A DNA stretch of 64,000 nt from VRUE01 sp963704515 (GTDB taxonomy: Bacteria > Actinomycetota > Thermoleophilia > Solirubrobacterales > 70-9). The translations under genes were made by a program, and so were the position numbers. The DNA is taken from contig OY969913.1 in NCBI GenBank assembly GCA_963704515.1, positions 2,294,001-2,358,000 of the forward strand, written 5' to 3'. Below, one piece after another: positions 58,885-64,000 of the stretch (positions are counted from its first letter, which is position 1; each line of letters starts with the position of its first letter). The notes beneath the pieces are model-generated. The model did no database searches. It saw nothing but the letters and a program-made list of their open reading frames with translations, and was not told where the DNA came from.

Positions 58885-60750
58885 CTACCAGCCGAAGCGA
58901 CGGCCCAGCCACCAGGGGGCGCCGATCGCCATTGCGGTGACCGCGGCGCCGATCCCAAGCGGCGCCCAGGGCGAGGGGGCGCCGCCGCTCGCCGTGACCC
59001 GGGCGGGCGCGGCGGCTACGGGCGTGGGCGAGGTCGTGCCCGGCGGGGCTTCGGCGGCGCCACCGCCGGTGGGCGGCGCGGTGGGTGCCGTCGCCCCGCC
59101 CCCGCCGGTGGAGGGTGGGACCGTTGTGCCCCGCGAGCCGCTCGAGGGCGGTGTCGTGTTCGGCACTGGCGGCAGCGTCGTCCCGGTAGCGGGGCCGGTT
59201 TCGGGGCTCGACGGCAGCGGTTCGGTGTGCGAGGGCGTCGTCGTCGGCTGCTTCGCGCGCGGCGGCGGGGGGATTGGCAGCGCGTCGCCGGCGGCGGCGA
59301 CCAGCACCTCGCCCGTCACCCAGACCGGCGTCTGGTCGCTGGAGGCCGAGTAGGCGTAGTGGCCGTCGCTCGCCTGGCGGGCGGCGATGTAGTCGAGGGC
59401 GGTCTTGCCGTTCGCCGCGATCCGCGCCGGATCCGCACCGACCGCGATCATCGCCTGCACGGCCCAGGCGGTCGATTGCGAGTTGACTTCGCCGGTGTTG
59501 CCGAGCGCGAAGCCGCCATCTGAGTGCTGGTGCTTGCGCAGGTAAGAGAGGCCGGCTTCGGCGGCCTTGGTGCTGGGCATCGCCTGCATCGCGGCGGCGG
59601 TCACGTCGACGTTGCTCGGCTGGCCGGGAACGTCGCCCCAGCCGCCGTCGTCGTTCTGCGCCCCGGCAAGCCAGGAGAGCGTGCCGTCGAGCCCGGCGCC
59701 GGCGGTGCGCAGCGCGATCACGCTGAACGCGGTCGTCCCCGGCCAGCCGGCGAAGGATCCGTTGGCCGCGCGCCGCCCGGCCAGCTTGGCGACCAGATCC
59801 TGGCCGCCGAAGGAGCGCGGGTTGGCGCCGGCGCCCTGCAGGGCGACGATCGTCCGCGCCAGGTCGCCGGGCGTGCCGACTTCGCCGAGGTGGCCGCGGA
59901 GGAAGTCGAGTGGCGTCTTGCCGCCGCGGTTGACGTCGTAGGGGTTGCGTCCAGCGGCCTCGAGGCCGAGCATGACCCAGCCGGTGATCGCGGCGCCGGA
60001 CGGGTCGCCCGGCGAGGCGCCGAAGCCGCCGTCGTCGTTCTGCTGGGCTTCCAGCCAGTTGGCGGCGCGGGCGGGGTCGTCGGCGCGCGCCTGCCCGGGG
60101 ACGAGCGCCGGCAGCAGCAGGGCGAGCAGCAGCGCCGTCGCCACGGCCGGCGTCCGCCACTCGAAGCGGCGGCGGAAGCGGCTCAGCATGCGGACCATCG
60201 CCGGGCCGGCGAGCAGCGCGAAGGCGACGTTGCCGATCGCGTGCGCGGCGTCGAAGGGGATCGCGCGCACCTCGAGGGCGAGGAAGCGCTGCAGGGTCAG
60301 GTCTCCACCGTAGGTCGCCATCAGCGAGAAGTTCAAGAGCAAACCGTAGGCGATCCCGGCGAAACCGCAGACCGCGGCGAGGGTCAGGCGAGAGGCGTTG
60401 CGCGTGCCGAGCGCCAACACCGCGCCGAGCAGGCCGCACATCCCCCAGCCGGCCATCTGCCACGGCGTCCACGGTCCCTGGCCGAACCAGAAGTTGGAGA
60501 CGAGGCCGGCGAGGGCACCCACCGCGAAGCCCGGCGCCGGCCCCAGCGCGTAGCCGGCGAAGACGACGATGTCTGTGGTCGGCTTGACGTTGGGGAAGGC
60601 GGCGAAGGCGATCCGCCCGGCGATCGCCAGCGCCGCCAGCGCCGCGACCAGCGCCACGACCTGCGCGGGCGGCCGCGAGCGCTCATACCAGGCGAACCCG
60701 CCGATCAGCACCGCGCCGACGATCAGGAAGCTGGCCAGCTGCCAGGACAT
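58885..60750 (-). CDS. ECF transporter S component fused to prenyltransferase-type alpha/alpha repeat domain
   Basis: 621 aa. Residues 1-200 form about six membrane segments with NVKPTTDIVVFAGYALGP and GLVSNFWFGQGPWTPWQMAG, an ECF S-component pattern. Near 205-225 is a signal-peptide-like stretch (LLALLLPALVPGQARADD). Residues ~225-450 are alpha/alpha repeats with QNDDGGFG, QNDDGGWG, HQHSDGGFA and RQASDGHYA motifs, as in terpene-cyclase and prenyltransferase barrels. A Pro/Thr/Gly linker and a last membrane segment end the protein. The layout gives an importer subunit with an external binding barrel; substrate cobalamin-like by analogy with intrinsic factor. Start overlaps the ecfA stop by one base. 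Confidence 0.85.
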   Translation of the reverse strand: MSWQLASFLIVGAVLIGGFAWYERSRPPAQVVALVAALAALAIAGRIAFAAFPNVKPTTDIVVFAGYALGPAPGFAVGALAGLVSNFWFGQGPWTPWQMAGWGMCGLLGAVLALGTRNASRLTLAAVCGFAGIAYGLLLNFSLMATYGGDLTLQRFLALEVRAIPFDAAHAIGNVAFALLAGPAMVRMLSRFRRRFEWRTPAVATALLLALLLPALVPGQARADDPARAANWLEAQQNDDGGFGASPGDPSGAAITGWVMLGLEAAGRNPYDVNRGGKTPLDFLRGHLGEVGTPGDLARTIVALQGAGANPRSFGGQDLVAKLAGRRAANGSFAGWPGTTAFSVIALRTAGAGLDGTLSWLAGAQNDDGGWGDVPGQPSNVDVTAAAMQAMPSTKAAEAGLSYLRKHQHSDGGFALGNTGEVNSQSTAWAVQAMIAVGADPARIAANGKTALDYIAARQASDGHYAYSASSDQTPVWVTGEVLVAAAGDALPIPPPPRAKQPTTTPSHTEPLPSSPETGPATGTTLPPVPNTTPPSSGSRGTTVPPSTGGGGATAPTAPPTGGGAAEAPPGTTSPTPVAAAPARVTASGGAPSPWAPLGIGAAVTAMAIGAPWWLGRRFGW

Positions 60751-62450
60751 CAGGCGTCGCCCCGCAGCGCCGCGGCGCCCTGCTCGGGGGTGACGACGCC
60801 GGGCAGGTCGAGGACGCGGGCGACCTCGGTGGCGAAATACCAGCCGCCGGAGAGGATCTCGGCGGCGGGGCCGTCGGCGATCACCACCCCGTCGCCGAGC
60901 AGCACGACCCGCTCGGCGAAGGCGGCGGCGAACTCGACGTCGTGCGTGGCGACCATGACGCCGGCGCCGCGTTGCCCGAGCTTCTCGATCAACCCGACGA
61001 GCTCGTCCTTTCGCGCTCGGTCCATTCCCCTCGTCGGCTCGTCCAGCGCAACTAGTCCCGGCAACTCGTCGCCATCCATGCGCCCGGCAAGCGCGATGGC
61101 CAGCGCCAGCCGTTGCCGCTCGCCACCGGAGAGGTCGCGCGGATCGGCGTCGACCGCATGCTCGAGACCAACGATCTGCAGCGCGGCCAACCCCTTGTCC
61201 CCGGGAAGCTCATCGCCCACCCGCTCGCGGACCAGGTAATCGCTCGGATTCTGGGTCAACAAGGCGATGCCGTTGGACGCATCGCATCCACCTCGTACAG
61301 GCTGAACGAGATCGGCAAGGGTTCGCAGCAAGGTGCTCTTCCCGGCTCCGTTGCGTCCCATGAGCGCAACCCGTTCGCCCCTTCCGATACCGAGGTCGAT
61401 CCCACGCAGCACATCGGACGACGTGTCCCCGCGATGCAACTCGACCCACAGATCCCGTACCCGCGCCGCGGGCGCTGGAGGGGAGCCGGACCCCCTCCGA
61501 ACGGCTTGTACTTTTTCCTTGCCTGCCTCGCGGCGCCAGCCCTCCGACTCTCCACCGAAAAAGTTGAGTGAGGAGGGGGTCCGGATGCCCTCCCCCCCGC
61601 TTCGTGCCATTTCGAGGGTCCGGCGCGCGTCGCGGACGCCCACGGGAAGTGGCACGAGATCGAGCAGCGAGAAGAGGCGCGCGGCGGGGGTCTCCAGAGC
61701 TTGATCTGCACGTTGCGCCCAGGCGAGGAAGTTGCCTGGGTTGCCGTCGAAGGCGATGGCACCGACGTCCATGGCTATCACCCGGTCAGCGGCCGCAAGG
61801 CAGCGCTCGAGTCGATGCTCGGCGAGAAGGATTGTCACTCCCCACTCCTCGTTGAGGCGGCGGAGGAGCCAGATCAGCTCGTCGCCGGCCACAGGGTCGA
61901 GCTGGGACGTTGGCTCATCAAGAAGGACAAGCCGAGGTCTCGTCACCAGCGCCGCTGCCAGCGCCACCCGCTGAAGCTCACCGCCCGAAAGCGTGTCTAC
62001 GGCTCGGTCGAGGAGGTGCGGTATGGCTAGGGCTAGGGCCACCTCCTCGACCGCTCTAGCCCGGGACCCAGGGGGGTCTCCCCTCATCTCCAAGGGCAGC
62101 TCGATCTCGGCGGCGACGGTGGTCGAGACGACCTGGGTCTCGGGGTCCTGGGCTAGGTAGCCGACGGCGGCGGCGAGCTCGCCCGGTCCGGTGGCCAGGG
62201 CGTCGATGCCGGCGACCTCGACCCGTCCCTCGATCTCGCCGCCGTGGAAGTGCGGCACGAGGCCACAGGCGGCGCGCAGCAGGGTCGACTTGCCGCAAGC
62301 CGAGCGCCCCGCGAGGAGCACCAGCTCTCCGGGTGCGAGAGTCAGCGATACGTCGCGCAGGGCGGGCTCGGTCGCCTCCGGGTACATGTAGGTCAGCCCC
62401 TCCACGCTCAGAGCCGGACCTCCGCGCGTGGTAATGACCGTCTCAGGCAC
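60750..62450 (-). CDS. ECF transporter ATPase, two fused ABC domains
   Basis: 566 aa from GTG 62450 (the frame is open to 62504). Domain 1: Walker A LAGRSACGKSTLLRAACG, signature LSGGELQRVALA, LVLLDEPTSQLDP. Domain 2: LMGRNGAGKSTLLRTLA, LSGGERQRLALA, LVALDEPTRGMDRARKDEL. This matches EcfA1-EcfA2 fusions. A stretch of about 40 residues between domains (RSGGEGIRTPSSLNFFGGES onwards) is encoded by a palindromic insertion (61477-61597). It drives uptake through ecfT and the S component. Overlaps ecfT by eight bases. Confidence 0.93.
   Translation of the reverse strand: MPETVITTRGGPALSVEGLTYMYPEATEPALRDVSLTLAPGELVLLAGRSACGKSTLLRAACGLVPHFHGGEIEGRVEVAGIDALATGPGELAAAVGYLAQDPETQVVSTTVAAEIELPLEMRGDPPGSRARAVEEVALALAIPHLLDRAVDTLSGGELQRVALAAALVTRPRLVLLDEPTSQLDPVAGDELIWLLRRLNEEWGVTILLAEHRLERCLAAADRVIAMDVGAIAFDGNPGNFLAWAQRADQALETPAARLFSLLDLVPLPVGVRDARRTLEMARSGGEGIRTPSSLNFFGGESEGWRREAGKEKVQAVRRGSGSPPAPAARVRDLWVELHRGDTSSDVLRGIDLGIGRGERVALMGRNGAGKSTLLRTLADLVQPVRGGCDASNGIALLTQNPSDYLVRERVGDELPGDKGLAALQIVGLEHAVDADPRDLSGGERQRLALAIALAGRMDGDELPGLVALDEPTRGMDRARKDELVGLIEKLGQRGAGVMVATHDVEFAAAFAERVVLLGDGVVIADGPAAEILSGGWYFATEVARVLDLPGVVTPEQGAAALRGDA
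61477..61597. repeat. Palindromic insertion inside ecfA
   Basis: 13-bp perfect arms CCGGACCCCCTCC (61486-61498) and complement (61572-61584), with weaker matches outward to 61477 and 61597 and an inner pair ACTTTTTC / GAAAAAGT (61510 and 61556). It encodes an in-frame inter-domain linker. The arms resemble the GTGCCCCTCC arms of other palindromes here. Confidence 0.75.
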
Positions 62451-63558
62451 GCGAAGCCTCCCGCGCGTGTCGCGCGTGCTCAGTTTTGTCCCTATATGGG
62501 GCAAAACTAAGCACGCGTGGCGCCCGGTGCGATTGGGGACGCCGGGGCGCGAGGCCGCTTAGGGCGATCGCGGCGGCGGTGGCGAGCGTGGCGGGGCCCG
62601 CGCCGATCTGGACCGCGGGGTATTCGCTCCAGGCGTCCGCCCCCAGCGCCTTGCCAGCAATCGCGACGGCGAGCACGGCGGCGCCAGTTACATAGAAGCG
62701 CCGGTCGTAGCGCGATCGCCTCACACCCCGGCCGCCAACCCCGCCCCGGCCCCAGTCCAACCTCCGGCGCCGGGCGTAACGCTTTGTGGATGGCATGGAG
62801 CCGTTACGCGTTACACCCGGGGCCGCGTCCCGATCTCCCCGCCGGGCGTAACGCTTTGTGGATGACATAGCGCCGAAAGACGTTGCACCCCGGGGAGCGC
62901 TGGGAGGATCTAGCGAGTAGCCGCGGAGCTCCAGGGTCGCCGCCACGTCTACGGCGCGGTCCAGCGAGCCGGCTAGGAGGCGACGGGCCAGGGGGGCCTT
63001 GCCGACTGGGGCGGCGCCGGGGCCGCGGAGGCGGGCGGCGTCTCGCAGTCGGGCGGCGTCGGCGGCGGCCACCGGGACGAGGCGGGAGACGAGCGTCGCG
63101 GTCAGGGCCGAGCGGCGGGCCACGGGCCGCAGGGCGCGAAGCACGCGGTCGGGATCGACGCAGGCGGAGTAGACGCAGAAGGCGACCATCACCACCGCGG
63201 CGCGCAGGCCGAGGACCGCGCCGGCGGCGATCGCCTCCAGGGTCACGTCGACCTGGCCGAAGAGCGGCCACTCTCCCAGCCGCGCCAGCACGGTCTCGCC
63301 GCGACTGACGACGAGGGCGTTGACGACGACGATCAGCAGCGCCAGAGTGAGGCCCATCCAGAGCGCCGCCCGGACCGCCGAGCGGGCGCCCGCCAGCAGG
63401 CCCGCCGTGACGAGCGCGACCCCGGTCGCCACCAGCACGATCGGGCTCGAGTAGAGGAAGGCGGTGACGGTGAGCGCGCCCAGGTAGGCGACGGCGGCGC
63501 CCGGCGAGGCCGCCTGCAGCGGCCCGGGCCTCGGGATGTAGGCGAAGGGCGACCTCAT
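62443..63558 (-). CDS. ecfT: ECF transporter transmembrane component EcfT with repeat-encoded insert
   Basis: 371 aa. Membrane segments at about 25-60, 65-85 and 105-130, then the coupling helices with the EcfT signature ALRPVARRSALTATLVSRLVP and AARLRDAARLRG, and TLELRGYSL, followed by a C-terminal membrane segment (FYVTGAAVLAVAIAGKALG). Between them, two copies of a repeat peptide (MSSTKRYARR and MPSTKRYARR) are encoded by GTAACGC repeats. The C-terminal FAPYRDKTEHARHA lies in another palindrome. Overlaps DUF4430 and ecfA genes. Confidence 0.9.
   Translation of the reverse strand: MRSPFAYIPRPGPLQAASPGAAVAYLGALTVTAFLYSSPIVLVATGVALVTAGLLAGARSAVRAALWMGLTLALLIVVVNALVVSRGETVLARLGEWPLFGQVDVTLEAIAAGAVLGLRAAVVMVAFCVYSACVDPDRVLRALRPVARRSALTATLVSRLVPVAAADAARLRDAARLRGPGAAPVGKAPLARRLLAGSLDRAVDVAATLELRGYSLDPPSAPRGATSFGAMSSTKRYARRGDRDAAPGVTRNGSMPSTKRYARRRRLDWGRGGVGGRGVRRSRYDRRFYVTGAAVLAVAIAGKALGADAWSEYPAVQIGAGPATLATAAAIALSGLAPRRPQSHRAPRVLSFAPYRDKTEHARHAREASRA
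62473..62517. repeat. 20-bp-arm palindrome at ecfT end
   Basis: Arms 62473-62492 and 62498-62517 with two mismatches that keep G-U pairing in RNA; loop TATAT; core AGTTTTG/CAAAACT. It is unusually AT-rich for the region and encodes the C-terminal residues of EcfT just upstream of the ecfA start. Confidence 0.8.
62770..62893. repeat. Pair of GTAACGC palindromic repeats inside ecfT
   Basis: Units at 62770-62820 and 62842-62893, 72 bp apart, both with GCGTAACGCTTTGTGGATG and ending in a CGTTRCACCC-type arm. They are in frame within ecfT, giving the repeated S-T-K-R-Y-A-R-R peptides. The same paired layout is at 58758-58879. Confidence 0.88.
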
Positions 63559-64000
63559 CGCAGCGGGAGCGGCGTCTCCCTCCCTCCTTCGACGGCCACC
63601 GCGTAGTGGTTGCGCAGATCGGCGCCGTTGAGCAGGCCGGCGGCGGCGTTCACTCCAGCGGCGCTCGTACCGGTGACGACCCAGGTCGGCGGCGCTTCGC
63701 CGTCGCGCGTCGCCGCGATCAGCCCGGCATCCGACCCGAAGGCGCGCTTCCGCTTCCCATCTTCGCCCAGACCCTGAAGCTCATATCCGCCAACGTCATC
63801 GCGGAACTCGGCGAACACGCCACTCACCCGCGGCCCGCCTTCGATCTGGGCCGCCGCCGGGTCGCGTCGCACCCGCGCCCAGGGCCCCACCAGTACCCGG
63901 ATCGCGCCGTCGGGTGAGCCGGCCGCCAGCGTCGCACCGGCGCTCACCAACCGCTCGCGCACCTCGTCGCATGCCGCACCGCCGCCCAGGCACTCGACCG
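63555..64000 (-). CDS. DUF4430-type protein, C-terminal part (5' end outside window)
   Basis: The frame is open to the window edge and reads VECLGGGAACDEVRERLVSAG, then IRVLVGPWARVRRDPAAAQI, GGPRVSGVFAEFRDD and TWVVTGTSAAGVNAAAGLL. I link this tail to DUF4430 proteins encoded next to ECF genes in related actinobacteria; the DUF4430 domain itself would lie beyond the edge, so the call is from memory of family layout and context. Its stop overlaps the ecfT start by four bases. Confidence 0.6.
   Translation of the reverse strand, partial: VECLGGGAACDEVRERLVSAGATLAAGSPDGAIRVLVGPWARVRRDPAAAQIEGGPRVSGVFAEFRDDVGGYELQGLGEDGKRKRAFGSDAGLIAATRDGEAPPTWVVTGTSAAGVNAAAGLLNGADLRNHYAVAVEGGRETPLPLR

Noticed and set aside
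58733..60472. Upstream extension of the nitroreductase frame to 749 codons
   Set aside because: The extension lies in another frame of the ecfS fusion gene and is Arg-rich nonsense; the real start is GTG 58732.

Overview
The window is very GC-rich DNA from an actinobacterium. The gene set (Ku with a stand-alone LigD polymerase, split glycine decarboxylase gcvPA/gcvPB beside ftsZ, a full dcw cluster without ftsA, Tad pilus genes, an ECF transporter with DUF4430) suggests the class Thermoleophilia (Solirubrobacterales-like). This placement is inferred from gene content and protein character; no 16S is present.

Layout. 1-1512 (+): 3' end of Ku and a LigD-type polymerase (non-homologous end joining). 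1565-5990 (-): glycine cleavage operon gcvT-gcvH-gcvPA-gcvPB. 6149-22441 (-): division and cell wall cluster in the order mraZ, rsmH, ftsL-like, ftsI, murE, murF, mraY, [GNAT], murD, ftsW, murG, murC, murB, short ftsQ, ftsZ, mostly with start/stop overlaps. mraZ is preceded by two direct AAAGTGGG boxes. 22695-27235 (-): a small membrane protein and a Tad operon (cpaB, cpaF, tadB, tadC) headed by a two-component system.

27601-52719 is a 25.1 kb integrative and conjugative element (ICE). It sits inside the OmpR-type response regulator gene of the Tad operon. The receiver half lies at 52705-53064 and the DNA-binding half at 27232-27594, and the two join in frame at the conserved K-P codons. The element carries a large serine integrase, MobF relaxase, VirD4-like coupling protein, VirB4/SCO6880-like, VirB6-like, VirB8-like and VirB2-like T4SS genes, a VirB1-like muramidase, SSB, a secreted multidomain protein, a membrane-anchored sigma-like protein, a GGDEF cyclase, an HTH regulator and an MFS exporter. 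Joining its two ends recreates a symmetric attP with 11-bp perfect inverted arms. A two-part motif (ATTTCCGGGGGCG, 13-14 bp, TCTGACG) precedes four transcription units: the T4SS operon, the secreted protein plus sigma-like protein, the muramidase-to-integrase genes, and a small leader region. These look like one transfer regulon.

53040-64000 returns to the host: DUF192 protein, PfkB kinase, PHP phosphoesterase, unknown protein, Rho-like protein with a degenerate P-loop, glpD, nitroreductase, then a (-) operon DUF4430 - ecfT - fused ecfA - ecfS. Its S component is fused to an alpha/alpha-repeat domain, so both halves of a transcobalamin-like architecture occur beside an ECF importer.

The host part is dotted with palindromic repeats (1537, 6031, 14671, 17760, 18729, 58758, 61477, 62473, 62770), several of them inserted in frame within genes.
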